From positions 1,116,001 to 1,180,000 of the forward strand of contig NZ_JADJCO010000005.1 in NCBI RefSeq assembly GCF_016703145.1: a stretch of DNA of 64,000 nucleotides. The letters run 5' to 3'. The position numbers and the translations under genes were made by a program. The notes beneath the pieces are model-generated. The model was given only the letters and a program-made list of their open reading frames with translations, was not told the origin of the DNA and did not search any database. The stretch comes from Ottowia sp. GTDB lineage: Bacteria; Pseudomonadota; Gammaproteobacteria; Burkholderiales; Burkholderiaceae_C. Below, one piece after another: positions 1 to 8,804 of this stretch. Every line of letters starts with the position of its first letter. Position 1 is the stretch's first letter.

Positions 1-57
1 CTGCTGGTGGAGGGAATGGCGCGCCCGGACGATGCGGCCATCCAGAGCGCCCGCTGA
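1..57 (+). CDS. 3' end of an unidentified gene
   Basis: Frame 1 is open from the first base and stops at TGA 55-57, giving a tail that ends in DDAAIQSAR. Its base use looks like normal high-G+C coding sequence, so it is probably the C-terminus of a gene entering from the left. It is too short to assign a family. Confidence 0.4.
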   Translation: MLVEGMARPDDAAIQSAR

Positions 58-158
58 CCGGGTGGGGCCGCATACGTCTATACAGAAAAGTAATAAAACC
101 TTGGTCAAAATAGCGGGTTACGACACTAACCCTCGCGCATCGCCCGCGCCCTCTCACC

Positions 159-932
159 ATGGCTGCTTTCAACGAAGAGAAAGTCCTCTCCGTCCACCAC
201 TGGACCGACCGCCTGTTCACCTTCACCACCACGCGCTCGCCCAGCCTGCGCTTTTCCAACGGCCACTTCACCATGATCGGCCTGCGGGTGAATGACAAGC
301 CGCTGCTGCGCGCGTACTCCATCGTCAGCCCCAACTACGAGGAGACGCTGGAGTTCCTCAGCATCAAGGTGCCCGACGGCCCGCTGACCAGCCGGCTGCA
401 GCACATCCAGCCCGGCGACCGCGTGATCGTGGGCCACAAACCCACCGGCACGCTGCTGATCGACTACCTGCTGCCGGGCAAGCGCCTGTACATGTTCTCC
501 ACCGGCACCGGCTTGGCGCCTTTCATGAGCGTCATCCGCGACCCCGAGACCTACGAGAAGTTCGAGGAAGTGATCCTGGTGCACGGCTGCCGCCAAGTGG
601 ACGAACTGGCTTACCGCGAGTACATCACGCAGGAGCTGCCGCGTCACGAAATCCTGGGCGAGACGGTGAGCAAGCAGCTCAAGTACTACCCCACCGTCAC
701 GCGCGAGGCCTTCCGCACCCAGGGCCGCATCCCCGAGCTGATCGAATCCGGCCACATGGCCAAGGACCTGGAACTGCCCCAGCTCAACCCTCAGATGGAC
801 CGCGTGATGCTGTGCGGCAGCCCGCAGATGCTCAAGTCGATCAAGGAAGTGCTGGAAAAGCGCGGCTTCAACGAGGGCAACACCACCACGCCAGGCGACT
901 TCGTGGTGGAGCGGGCATTCGTGGACCAGTGA
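159..932 (+). CDS. fpr: ferredoxin--NADP+ reductase
   Basis: A 257-residue flavoprotein that would move electrons between NADPH and ferredoxin or flavodoxin in the cytoplasm. The FAD-binding RAYS motif is at residues 51-54, the NADP-binding STGTGLAPF at about 114-122, and the typical C-terminus reads GDFVVERAFVDQ. Length and motif order match bacterial Fpr of the subclass without the chloroplast-type extension. The ATG at 159 fits the family N-terminus. It appears to be a single gene; the upstream 100 bases are relatively A+T rich and probably hold its promoter, but I see no clear -10/-35 pair. Confidence 0.93.
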   Translation: MAAFNEEKVLSVHHWTDRLFTFTTTRSPSLRFSNGHFTMIGLRVNDKPLLRAYSIVSPNYEETLEFLSIKVPDGPLTSRLQHIQPGDRVIVGHKPTGTLLIDYLLPGKRLYMFSTGTGLAPFMSVIRDPETYEKFEEVILVHGCRQVDELAYREYITQELPRHEILGETVSKQLKYYPTVTREAFRTQGRIPELIESGHMAKDLELPQLNPQMDRVMLCGSPQMLKSIKEVLEKRGFNEGNTTTPGDFVVERAFVDQ

Positions 933-1020
933 GGATGTTGGCGGGCCGATGCCGCCTTTTCATGCGGTATCAGCCCATGGGCCGCTTCGGAAGCGCCGGC
1001 AACCATCGACTTCAAAGAAT

Positions 1021-1884
1021 TCAGCGTGCCTCGACCAGAAAGGCCAGCATCCGAGCGGTGGCGTCCTTGGTGACTTGCGGATCGAACACATAGCCCCTGG
1101 CCGACAAGCCGGGCTTGTCCCAGCCGTGAGTGGCGTCCGGGTAGACGTGCCATTGCACCGGCTTGCCGGCAGCCTTCATCTCTTCCAACAGCGGGAAACA
1201 AGCACTGGCCGGCACGTCATGGTCGCGCCCGCCCATGAGCAGCAGCAAAGGGCGGTCCGTGTCCTGCAGCACCAGCGCACCCGCCTTGTAGGCGCAGCCA
1301 CCGTAGTTGGCCACCGTTGCAGCAAAGCGCAGTTCGGAACCCGCCAGCCGCGCGCTTTGCGGCGAAGCCAGCAGGGTCGCGGCCAGCGCTCCCCAGCTAT
1401 AGCCGACCGAATAGATGCGCGCCTTGTCCACGAACGGCTTGCTGGCCAGCCAAGCCAAAGCCGCGTAGGCATCGACGATGCCAGCCGAGTTGCTCAGCAG
1501 CCGGGCGGCGCAATTGTCGAAGCCGCGTGAGCCGAAGCTGTCCACCACCAGCACGACGTAGCCAACGGCCAGCAACTCCCGCGCGTGCTGCTTCATGTGG
1601 GCGTTGGGCGCGCCCCTCAGGCCGCCGCAGGTGTGCATCAGAACGACCGCCGGAAACGGCCCCTCGCCAGCCGGCTTGAAGACTGCATTGGCGATGTCGG
1701 TGAATACCCCGATGGACTCCTTCGCTTCGCCGGCAAAAACCACCGGCTTCAACTCGATCGGCTGCATCAACTGCGCCTGGAGCTCCTGCGCCTCCGCAGT
1801 CACCAGTACAGCGCCGAGCGCCAGGGTCGTCAGGATGGCCCTGACGGTGCGCCCCGGACATGCAAACATTCGTTGCAATGGCAT
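1021..1884 (-). CDS. dienelactone hydrolase family esterase, secreted
   Basis: A 287-residue alpha/beta hydrolase. An N-terminal hydrophobic stretch ending near AEA (about residues 15-32) looks like a signal peptide, so the enzyme probably acts in the periplasm. The nucleophile elbow GYSWG places Ser163; Asp221 or Asp223 (GGRDHD) and His253 (ATHGW) complete the likely triad. The family's HTCGGL segment is at 84-89. The substrate cannot be read from sequence: relatives hydrolyse dienelactones or act as general carboxylesterases. It converges with fpr and has no obvious operon partner. Confidence 0.8.
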   Translation of the reverse strand: MPLQRMFACPGRTVRAILTTLALGAVLVTAEAQELQAQLMQPIELKPVVFAGEAKESIGVFTDIANAVFKPAGEGPFPAVVLMHTCGGLRGAPNAHMKQHARELLAVGYVVLVVDSFGSRGFDNCAARLLSNSAGIVDAYAALAWLASKPFVDKARIYSVGYSWGALAATLLASPQSARLAGSELRFAATVANYGGCAYKAGALVLQDTDRPLLLLMGGRDHDVPASACFPLLEEMKAAGKPVQWHVYPDATHGWDKPGLSARGYVFDPQVTKDATARMLAFLVEAR

Positions 1885-1924
1885 CGTCGCGATCTCCTCC
1901 TGACGTGGCGATGGCCGGACCCGT

Positions 1925-2425
1925 TCAAGGCTTGGTGCCAGCCTGCTTCTTCTCCATCAGCCGCGCGTGCACGTGCGGCGAGACGAATTTTTCCACCTCG
2001 CCGCCCAGCAGGCCGATCTCGCGCACCAGCGTGCTGCTGACGAACTGGAACTCGCTGCTGGGGGTGAGGAACACGGTTTCCACGTCGGGCATGAGACTGC
2101 GGTTCATGCCGGCGAGCTGGAACTCGTAGTCGAAGTCGGTCACCGCGCGCAGGCCGCGCACCATGGCCTTGCCGCCGCGCGCCACCACGAAGTCGCGCAC
2201 CAGGCCCGTGAAGGGCTCCACGCTCACCTGCGGCAGATCCTGCACCGATGCGCGCGCCATGGCCATGCGCTCGTCCAGCGTGAACAGCGTCTTCTTGTGG
2301 TACGCGGTGGCCACCGCGATGATCACGTTGTCGAACAGCTGCACCGCGCGGCGCACGATGTCCTCGTGGCCCAGGGTGATGGGGTCGAAGGTGCCGGGGT
2401 AGATGGCGGTCACGCTGCGGCTCAT
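1925..2425 (-). CDS. coaD: pantetheine-phosphate adenylyltransferase
   Basis: This enzyme makes dephospho-CoA from 4'-phosphopantetheine and ATP, the penultimate step of CoA synthesis. The product has 166 residues when started at MSRSVTAIYPGTFDP. The nucleotidyltransferase motif is GTFDPITLGH and the second signature VSSTLVREI lies near residues 129-137. The frame is open 13 codons further upstream, but the family begins with the short segment before YPGTF, so I use 2425. It lies just downstream of rsmD on the same strand, a common pairing. Confidence 0.95.
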   Translation of the reverse strand: MSRSVTAIYPGTFDPITLGHEDIVRRAVQLFDNVIIAVATAYHKKTLFTLDERMAMARASVQDLPQVSVEPFTGLVRDFVVARGGKAMVRGLRAVTDFDYEFQLAGMNRSLMPDVETVFLTPSSEFQFVSSTLVREIGLLGGEVEKFVSPHVHARLMEKKQAGTKP

Positions 2426-2516
2426 GGGGGGTGTCTCCTGGGATGGGCGGCTTGAGCCGGGCATTATGCGGGGCGCGCGGGAGCGGGCGGCGCGGTGGCG
2501 CGGGCCCGACGCAGGA

Positions 2517-2587
2517 TTTCCAGGCGTTCTGGCCTCCAGCCCTTGTCCAGAAAGCGCCGACAGCTATCGATTTGATAGAAATCAAGA
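2517..2587 (+). repeat. dispersed Comamonadaceae-type repeat
   Basis: Intergenic copy between coaD and rsmD of a roughly 65-base element. Recognisable parts in order are TTCCAGGCGTTCTGGCCTC, AGCCCTTGTCCAGAAAGCG, CGACAGCTATC and a palindromic end GATTTGATAGAAATC. Related copies occur elsewhere in the window, both between and inside genes. Confidence 0.65.
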
Positions 2588-3190
2588 CCTCTCGCCGGGC
2601 CGCAGCAGGTGGGCGTGCACGGCGCCCGCCTGAAGATGCCGGTGCAGTTGCAGCCCGCAGCCGGCCAGGGCGTCGCCGCTCCACGCGGCGGGCGCTTCGA
2701 GGTAGACGAAGCCGTCCGCGGCCACCGCCCGCGCGGCGGCCTGCAGGGCGGGCGCGAACAACGCGGCCTGGTCGAACGGCGGGTCGATCAGCGCCAGGTG
2801 CAAGCTGCGCGGCGCGGCGCGGCGCAGGGCCGCGACGCCGTCGCCGCGCTGCACGCGCACGGTATCGGCCTTCAGGCGCTGGCACAGCGTCTCCAGTTGC
2901 GCGGCCAACGCGGGGTGGGACTCCACCAGCAGCACCTCGGCCGCGCCGCGCGAGGCGGCCTCCAGCCCCAGAGCGCCGGTGCCGGCGAAGGCGTCGAGGC
3001 AGTGCCAGCCGGTCAGGTCCTGGCCCAGCCAGTTGAACAGCGTTTCGCGCACGCGGTCGGGCGTGGGGCGCAGGCCGGGCAGATCCTTCACCGGCAGGCG
3101 GGTGCGGCGCCACTGGCCGCCGATGATGCGCACTTCGTGCGGCGGCGCGGCGGCGCGGCGGCGGGCGGGTGGAGCGGGGACCTTGGGCAT
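2582..3190 (-). CDS. rsmD: 16S rRNA (guanine(966)-N(2))-methyltransferase
   Basis: A 202-residue SAM-dependent methyltransferase that modifies G966 of 16S rRNA during 30S assembly. The early segment RIIGGQWRR is the usual RsmD signature. The SAM-binding motif I reads DAFAGTGALGLEA and the catalytic motif IV reads LIDPPF (N/DPPY type). The open frame extends to 3268, but the extra 26 residues come from the hairpin region upstream, so MPKVPAPP at 3190 is preferred. It is the upstream neighbour of coaD. Confidence 0.92.
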   Translation of the reverse strand: MPKVPAPPARRRAAAPPHEVRIIGGQWRRTRLPVKDLPGLRPTPDRVRETLFNWLGQDLTGWHCLDAFAGTGALGLEAASRGAAEVLLVESHPALAAQLETLCQRLKADTVRVQRGDGVAALRRAAPRSLHLALIDPPFDQAALFAPALQAAARAVAADGFVYLEAPAAWSGDALAGCGLQLHRHLQAGAVHAHLLRPGERS

Positions 3191-3234
3191 GCGGGGATTG
3201 TCGCCGCGGCATCGCCGGCCGCGCGGCAATGCGA

Positions 3235-3267
3235 TGGGGCTGGACGAGTCGTTCTCGTCCAGCCCCA
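3235..3267. terminator. perfect 14-bp stem hairpin
   Basis: TGGGGCTGGACGAG (3235-3248) pairs exactly with CTCGTCCAGCCCCA (3254-3267) across a TCGTT loop. It lies between the end of the DUF1304 gene and the start of rsmD, both on the minus strand. No T tract follows on either strand, so it may be an attenuating or RNA-stabilising structure rather than a classical terminator. Confidence 0.5.
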
Positions 3268-3287
3268 ATCTTCCGCGCGGGCGGCGC

Positions 3288-3659
3288 TCAGGCCCGACCC
3301 GGCTTGCCCAGCAGCAGCACCAGCGCCAGCGCGATGAGGGCGGGCAGCGCCTGGCTGAAGAAGATCTTCGGCGCGGCGGTCACCGCGCCGAAGACACCCG
3401 CGGTGATGACGCACAGCAGAAAGAAGATCACCACGCCGCGCTGGCGGGTGAACAGGCCCCACAGCAGCCCGGCGGCCAGGAAGCCGTTGTACAGCCCATG
3501 ATTGGCCGCCAGCGTGGTCGTGGCGTCCGCCAGTTCCTGCGTGAGGTTGAAGGTGCGCAGGCCGAGCGGCCGGTTCCAGAAGAACATCTCCAGCACCAGG
3601 ATGTAGAGATGCTCGATGGCCACCAGCAACACCATCGCCTTGGGCAGCAGGCGCTTCAT
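3288..3659 (-). CDS. DUF1304 family small membrane protein
   Basis: A 123-residue protein with four predicted hydrophobic segments (about residues 5-25, 52-70, 76-93 and 101-119). The pattern LVAIEHLYILVLEMFFW near the start and ANHGLYNGFLAAGLLWG in the middle are what I recognise as DUF1304. Function is unknown. It ends close to the strong hairpin at 3235-3267 and starts 7 bases after the ohr stop, so it is probably co-transcribed with ohr. Confidence 0.75.
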   Translation of the reverse strand: MKRLLPKAMVLLVAIEHLYILVLEMFFWNRPLGLRTFNLTQELADATTTLAANHGLYNGFLAAGLLWGLFTRQRGVVIFFLLCVITAGVFGAVTAAPKIFFSQALPALIALALVLLLGKPGRA

Positions 3660-3666
3660 GCCGCCT

Positions 3667-4092
3667 CTAGGCGATGCTGAGCTCGACCGGGATGTTGCCG
3701 CGCGTGGCGTTGGAGTACGGGCAGACCTGGTGCGCGGCGGCCACCAGCTTCTGCTTGGCGTCGGCGTCCAGGCCGGGCAGCGTGACAGCCAGCTTGACGG
3801 CGATGCCGTAGGCCGCGCCGCCGTTGGTCGGGCCGAGCGAGACGCTGGAGTCGACGGCCACGTCGTCGGGCACCTTCACGCCCACCTTCGGGCCCACCGC
3901 CTTCATCGCGCCGATGAAGCAGGCGGCGTAGCCGACGGCGAACAACTGCTCGGGGTTGGTGCCGGGCTTGCCGGTGCCGGGCGAGCTGAGCTGCACGTCG
4001 AGCGTGCCGTCGCTGGTCTTGCCGCTGCCGTCGCGTCCGCCGGTGGCGTGGGCCTGGGCGGTGTAGAGAACCTTGTCGAGTGCGGTGGTCAT
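3667..4092 (-). CDS. ohr: organic hydroperoxide resistance protein, Ohr/OsmC family
   Basis: A 141-residue thiol peroxidase that reduces organic hydroperoxides. The two redox cysteines are visible in AVGYAACFIGAM (about residue 60) and HQVCPYSNATRGN (about residue 124), the Ohr rather than OsmC arrangement. The N-terminal KVLYTAQAHATGGRDG is typical. The gene for its likely repressor, OhrR, lies just upstream on the same strand, a classic peroxide-responsive pair. Confidence 0.93.
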   Translation of the reverse strand: MTTALDKVLYTAQAHATGGRDGSGKTSDGTLDVQLSSPGTGKPGTNPEQLFAVGYAACFIGAMKAVGPKVGVKVPDDVAVDSSVSLGPTNGGAAYGIAVKLAVTLPGLDADAKQKLVAAAHQVCPYSNATRGNIPVELSIA

Positions 4093-4167
4093 AGGTCGTT
4101 CCTTGGGTGGGTGGTGAAAGTGCTTCGGTCCGAAGCGGTGGGGAGAAACGGGGTGCGGCCTCGCGGG

Positions 4168-4620
4168 TCAGGCGGCCTGCTTCAGCCGGTCGCGCAGCGT
4201 GCGCAGCTGGCGGGTCAGGCTGGCGATCTCATCGACGGCGCACTGGCTGGACGCCACCAGGCAGCCGGGCACGTGGGCGGCGCGCGCCTTGAGCCGGCGG
4301 CCCTGGGGCGTGAGCATGACCAGCACGCGGCGCTCGTCGGCGGCGTCGCGCAGGCGGCGCACCAGACCGGCGGCCTCCAGCCGCTTGAGCAGCGGGGTGA
4401 GCGTGCCCGAGTCGAGCGACAGCCGCTCGCCGAGGGCGGACACCATCAGGCCGTCGCCCTCCCACAGCGCCAGCATCACCAGGTACTGCGGGTAGGTCAG
4501 ACCCAGGCCATCGAGCAGCGGCTTGTACAGCTTGGTCATGGCCAGCGACGCGGAATAAATGGCGAAGCAGAGCTGGTTGTCCAGCTTCAGCAGTTCGTCG
4601 GTGGAGAGCGCGCTTGGCAT
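4168..4620 (-). CDS. ohrR: MarR-family organic peroxide sensor OhrR
   Basis: A 150-residue winged-helix regulator. The N-terminal LDNQLCFAIYSAS carries the single cysteine that OhrR proteins use to sense organic peroxide; oxidation releases DNA and induces ohr. The wing and recognition region is SLDSGTLTPLLKRLEAAGLVRR. The frame is open to 4656, but MPSALS at 4620 gives the family length. The short A+T-rich palindromic stretch at 4636-4663 (TTGAATTGAACACAATTAAATT) just upstream is a plausible operator region. Confidence 0.9.
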   Translation of the reverse strand: MPSALSTDELLKLDNQLCFAIYSASLAMTKLYKPLLDGLGLTYPQYLVMLALWEGDGLMVSALGERLSLDSGTLTPLLKRLEAAGLVRRLRDAADERRVLVMLTPQGRRLKARAAHVPGCLVASSQCAVDEIASLTRQLRTLRDRLKQAA

Positions 4621-4668
4621 GGCCTGAATTGTAGCGATCAATTGAATTGAACACAATTAAATTACCCT

Positions 4669-4692
4669 GAAAAACCCCGCGCGAGGCGGGGT
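4669..4692 (-). terminator. rho-independent terminator of the enoyl-CoA hydratase gene
   Basis: Read on the minus strand, ACCCCGC pairs with GCGGGGT around a TCGC-type loop and is followed by TTTTTC. It lies 13 bases after the stop of the gene ending at 4705. Confidence 0.75.
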
Positions 4693-4704
4693 CGGCGCGG
4701 GCCG

Positions 4705-5526
4705 TTAGCGGCCGGTGAAGCGCGCCGGGCGCTTCTCGATGAAGGCGCGCACGCCCTCGGCGGCGTCCTCGCTGGCGGCCAGCACCTTCTGCGCCGGGAC
4801 GAAGTCGGCCACCGCCGCCGCCTGCCCCAGCTCGATGGCCTTGAGCACGTTCAGGCGCGTGGCCACCACGGCGGCCGGCGCCTGGGCCGCGATGCGCCGG
4901 GCGATGGCCAGCGCGGCGTCGATCAGACCGGCCACGGGCACCACCTTCTGCACGAAGTTGCAGCGGTAGGCTTCGGCGGCGTCGAACTCGTCGGCCGTCA
5001 GCAGGTGCAGCATGGCGTTGCCCACGCCGGCGCGCTCGGGCATGCGCAGGGTGGCGCCGCCGGTGGGCATGATGCAGCGCTGCACTTCCATCTGCGAGAA
5101 GCGGCAGTCGTCGGCCGCCACCACGATGTCGGCGCCCAGCATCAGCTCGATGCCGACGGTGAAGCAGATGCCCTTGACGGCCGCCACCATGGGCTTTTGC
5201 CGGCGCCGGTAACCGGGCATGCCGAAGTCGTGCGGCTCCACCAGGCCGGCGGGCGTGAGCTTCTCGCCGCGCTGCAGGTACGCCACCACCTGGGGCAGGT
5301 CGAGCCCGGCGGTGAAGTGCTCGCCGAAAGCGTGCAACACGCCCACGCGCAGGCTCGGGTCGTCGTCCAGCCGGGTGTAGGCCTCGGCCAACTGGCGGAA
5401 CATGGCGGGCGTCCAGCCGTTGCGCTTGGCCGGGCGGTTGATGCCGATCAGCAGGATGTGGTCATCGATCACCTGGGTGTCGATGCAGCCCTCGGGTGGT
5501 GGGGTGGTGGGGGTCAGGGTGGTCAT
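4705..5526 (-). CDS. enoyl-CoA hydratase/isomerase (crotonase) family protein
   Basis: A 273-residue crotonase-fold protein. The oxyanion-hole segments are GEHFTAGLDL and VKGICFTVGIELMLGADIV, followed by the usual C-terminal trimerisation helices and an EGVRAFIEKRPARF end. This last segment is typical of hydratases rather than decarboxylases. It probably hydrates an enoyl-CoA in fatty-acid or aromatic catabolism, but the exact substrate cannot be told. It is followed by a good terminator. Confidence 0.85.
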   Translation of the reverse strand: MTTLTPTTPPPEGCIDTQVIDDHILLIGINRPAKRNGWTPAMFRQLAEAYTRLDDDPSLRVGVLHAFGEHFTAGLDLPQVVAYLQRGEKLTPAGLVEPHDFGMPGYRRRQKPMVAAVKGICFTVGIELMLGADIVVAADDCRFSQMEVQRCIMPTGGATLRMPERAGVGNAMLHLLTADEFDAAEAYRCNFVQKVVPVAGLIDAALAIARRIAAQAPAAVVATRLNVLKAIELGQAAAVADFVPAQKVLAASEDAAEGVRAFIEKRPARFTGR

Positions 5527-5608
5527 GGGTTCCTTCATTGATCTCCGGCCCGATCGGGAATGCCGCCGATCGGGCGCGTGTCGTTGCCGGGCGCGGCCCG
5601 GGCTTGAT

Positions 5609-7252
5609 TCATCGCGCGGGGCGGATGCGGTAGATGCCGTTGTTGGTGTCGGACGAGAAGTACACGCTGCCGTCGCCGCCCACGGCCACGCCGGTGGGCG
5701 AGTTGGCGGGCGGCCCGCCGGCTTCGGCCGGCGCGCCGATGGGCAGCTTGTCGGCCACGGTGCGGCGGCTGCCGTCGGCCAGGTTGATCTCGGTCAGGCG
5801 CCTGGCGCCCACCTCGGCCACGATGAAGGTGCCCCAGGGCGTGGGCGTCAGCCCCTCGGGCTGGTTCAGCCCCTGGGCCACGGCCACGGGCGTGCCGCCG
5901 GCCGCCGGCACGCGCAGCAGCTTGCCGCCCAGCTCGGTCACGTAGACCTGGCCATCGGGGCCCAGCACCATCTGCACCGGGGCCTGGAGACCGCTCACGA
6001 CTGTCTTGCGATTGGCGAACTTCTCGCCGCTGGCGCGCACGATGCTGCCGGTGATCAGCTCCAGCACCAGCACGCTGCCGTCGTCCAGGGGGATGGCGTC
6101 CAGCGGCACCTTGAAGCCGTGCGCCATGGCCAGCGTCTTGCGCGTGGCGCGGTCGATCACCTGCACCGAGTTGGTGGCGAACGAGGCCAGCGCGAAGCGC
6201 GTCTTCGACATGCCCACGGCCAGCGGGTATTCCAACTCGCCCGCGCCCCAGGCGCGGAAGATGTCGCTCACCGCGCCGGTCCTCAGGTTGACTTCGCGGA
6301 AAGCAAACACGTCGGCCACCCACAGCCGGTTGCCGTCGGCCTTCAGGCCGGTCGGCACGGCCACCGCGCCGCTGGTGAGCGTGCGCAGCTCGCCGGTGGC
6401 GGGGTTGAAGGCCTGCACCGAGTTGTCGGCCATGTTGGAGACGTAGATGGTGCCGTCCGGCGCGATGGCCAGGTTGTCCAGCGAGGGCTTGAGCTGCCTG
6501 GCCACCGTCTTCCTGCCGCTGGCCAGTTCGACGCGCACCAGCTCGCCGCCGCGCGTGTCCAGCACCCACAGGTTGCCCCTGCCGTCCAGGTTGGCGGCGG
6601 CGGGGATCTTGAAGCCGTCGGCGATCACCTGCATGTCGCCGTTGGCCGGGTTGATCTTGACCACCTGGTGCTTGAACCACAACGGGCCGTAGAGCCAGCC
6701 GTCGGGGCCGACCTCGAAGCCGTTGAAGCCGCCCATGTCCTTCTTGATCAGGCGCGGCGGCTTCTGGCCAGCGCGGTCGATCTCCCACAGCGCGTCGCCC
6801 AGGAAGACCTGCGAGGCGTAGAGCTTGCCATTGCGCTTGTCGAAGTCCAGCGAGTTCATGCCCGGCAGGCCCTTGGCCAGCACGCGGATCGGCGCCTTGT
6901 CGTTCTCGCGGTAGCGCAGCACGCCTTGGTTGAAGCCGGTCCAGGCCATCTCGCCCTTGGGGCCGATGGCGATGTCGTCCGACTGGCCCTCGGGCGCCGG
7001 GATGAACACGCGCGCCTCGCCGCTCTGGCGGTTGACCTCCCACATCTGGCTGCCAGCCACGGTGCCCGCCAGCAGCCTGCCTTGCCTATCGACGGCCAAG
7101 CCGTGCACGCCGGAGAAGGACGAGGGCTTGACCAGCACCTCGGGCGCCGACCAGGCGGCCGGGCGCGTGGGCGGGGTGGTGGAGCAGGCGGCCAGCAGGC
7201 CGGCCGCGGCCAGCGAGGCCGCCGCCGCGACGCGGCGCAGGGATGTGGACAT
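5609..7252 (-). CDS. SMP-30/NHL-type beta-propeller lipoprotein
   Basis: A 547-residue protein starting MSTSLRRVAAAASLAAAGLLAAC, where LAAC is a lipobox, so it is likely a membrane-anchored lipoprotein. Repeated segments such as DGRGNLWVLDTRGG, APDGTIYVSNMADNS, GPDGQVYVTELGGK and GGDGSVYFSSDTNNG are blades of SMP-30/gluconolactonase or NHL propellers, enough for two propeller units. The frame is open to 7381, but the lipobox distance fixes the start at 7252. A lactonase or a binding role are both possible; no catalytic residue can be assigned with confidence. Confidence 0.75.
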   Translation of the reverse strand: MSTSLRRVAAAASLAAAGLLAACSTTPPTRPAAWSAPEVLVKPSSFSGVHGLAVDRQGRLLAGTVAGSQMWEVNRQSGEARVFIPAPEGQSDDIAIGPKGEMAWTGFNQGVLRYRENDKAPIRVLAKGLPGMNSLDFDKRNGKLYASQVFLGDALWEIDRAGQKPPRLIKKDMGGFNGFEVGPDGWLYGPLWFKHQVVKINPANGDMQVIADGFKIPAAANLDGRGNLWVLDTRGGELVRVELASGRKTVARQLKPSLDNLAIAPDGTIYVSNMADNSVQAFNPATGELRTLTSGAVAVPTGLKADGNRLWVADVFAFREVNLRTGAVSDIFRAWGAGELEYPLAVGMSKTRFALASFATNSVQVIDRATRKTLAMAHGFKVPLDAIPLDDGSVLVLELITGSIVRASGEKFANRKTVVSGLQAPVQMVLGPDGQVYVTELGGKLLRVPAAGGTPVAVAQGLNQPEGLTPTPWGTFIVAEVGARRLTEINLADGSRRTVADKLPIGAPAEAGGPPANSPTGVAVGGDGSVYFSSDTNNGIYRIRPAR

Positions 7253-7441
7253 GGAAGTCTCCTTGTGTGTGGTGCGGGATGCAGCGCGGCCAGTGGGCCC
7301 GGGACGCCGGCAAGGCGCTGCCGGACGAGTCTTCGGCAGCGCGGCGGCGGGCGCAATCACCCAGGGGACAAATTCAGGCAAAAAACCATCTCAATCCGCG
7401 CCAGCACTTCGTTGGCAGCTATCAATTCGATACTGTTCGAA

Positions 7442-8791
7442 TCAACGCCCTGCCCCGCCCACCACCACCGTCACCATGCGATCCGGCTGCAGCTTGCGCT
7501 GGAAAGCGGCCTGGATGTCGGCGGCGGTGACCTGGGAGACGCGCTCGGTCCAGTGGTCGAGGTAGTCCAGCGGCAAGCCGTTCCAGGCGATGTTGGTCAC
7601 GTTGTCGAGCAGCTTGCCGTTGGCGTCGATGCGCAGGGCGAAGCCGCCGATGAGGTTGTCCTTGGCGGCCTGCAGCTCGGCCTCGGTCGGCCCCTGGGCC
7701 ACGAAGTCGCGCACCACCTGGCGCAGCACGCCGACCGTGTCCGCGGCCTGGTCGGACCGCGTCTGCAGCTCGACGGTGAAGGCGCCGGCGTGCAGGCCCG
7801 GCGCGAAGGAGCTGTACACGCCGTAGCTCAGCCCGCGCTTCTCGCGCACCTCCTCCATCAGGCGCGAGGTGAGATCGCCGCCGCCCAGGATGTGGTTGCC
7901 GACCAGCAGGGCGAAGAAGTCCGGGTCGCCGCGCTTGTAGCCGGGCTGGCCCATCAGCACGTGGGCCTGCGCCGACTTGAAGGGGATGCGCTCGTCCACC
8001 GCCCGGGCGAGCGGCGCCACCTCGGGCACGGCCGGCAGTGGCGCGCAGGCCCCGCCCTGCGGCAGGCGGGACAGCAATTGGGCGGCAATCTCTTCGGCCT
8101 GCGCGCGCGTCACCGCGCCGACCAGGCTGACCTTGGCGCGGCACGGCGCGATCAGGGCGGCGTAGCGCGACTTCATGTCGGCCACCTGGATGCGCGCCAG
8201 CGTCTCCGGCGTGGTCTCGTACCCGTAGGGGTGGCGGCCGTACACGGCGTGGGCGAAAGCCAGCGCGGCCAGGGTGGCGGGGCGGGTGCGCGATTCGCGG
8301 ATGGCGGCGGACAGGCGCTCGCGCTCGCGGCGCCACACCGCGTCGGGCCAGGACGGCTCGCCCAGCTGGCGCGCGGCCAGCGCCACGACCCGGGGCAGCA
8401 GCGCCGGGTCGGTGAGCGTGCGCAGCGAGAAGCTCATGCGGTCGGCCCCGGCGCGGGCGCCGAAGGCCGCGCCCAGGTCGGCCCAGGCGTCGCCGAGCTG
8501 GTTTTCGTCCAGCGCGTCCTGGCCGCCGCGCGCGGCCACGCCCTTGCCGGCCATCAGGGCCGTGGCGGCGGCCAGCCCGGCCTGCGGCGCCGGGTCGCGC
8601 CGGCTGCCGGCGTCGAAGTCGATCTGCACGTCCAGCATCGGGATGGCCGGGCTTTCGACCAGATAGACCTGCGCGCCGCCGGGCTGCGTCCAGTGCTGGA
8701 TGGGGATGGCGGCGTGCGCCGGTTTCAAGCCAAAAACGGCCGTGGCCAGTGCCAGTGAAGCGCCGGTTGCTATGGTTTTGATGATTTTCAT
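7442..8791 (-). CDS. M16 family peptidase subunit, non-catalytic type
   Basis: A 449-residue M16-fold protein with a signal peptide (MKIIKTIATGASLALATAVFG to AHA). The N-terminal half has the M16 layout (VYLVESPAIPMLDVQIDFDAGSRRD) but no HxxEH zinc motif where the catalytic subunit has one. The C-terminal half carries a conserved ERGLSYG-like segment (KRGLSYGVYSSF), typical of the partner domain that binds substrate. It lies just downstream of the catalytic M16 gene and the pair should form a periplasmic heterodimer. Confidence 0.88.
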   Translation of the reverse strand: MKIIKTIATGASLALATAVFGLKPAHAAIPIQHWTQPGGAQVYLVESPAIPMLDVQIDFDAGSRRDPAPQAGLAAATALMAGKGVAARGGQDALDENQLGDAWADLGAAFGARAGADRMSFSLRTLTDPALLPRVVALAARQLGEPSWPDAVWRRERERLSAAIRESRTRPATLAALAFAHAVYGRHPYGYETTPETLARIQVADMKSRYAALIAPCRAKVSLVGAVTRAQAEEIAAQLLSRLPQGGACAPLPAVPEVAPLARAVDERIPFKSAQAHVLMGQPGYKRGDPDFFALLVGNHILGGGDLTSRLMEEVREKRGLSYGVYSSFAPGLHAGAFTVELQTRSDQAADTVGVLRQVVRDFVAQGPTEAELQAAKDNLIGGFALRIDANGKLLDNVTNIAWNGLPLDYLDHWTERVSQVTAADIQAAFQRKLQPDRMVTVVVGGAGR

Positions 8792-8804
8792 GGGGCGGTC
8801 GGAT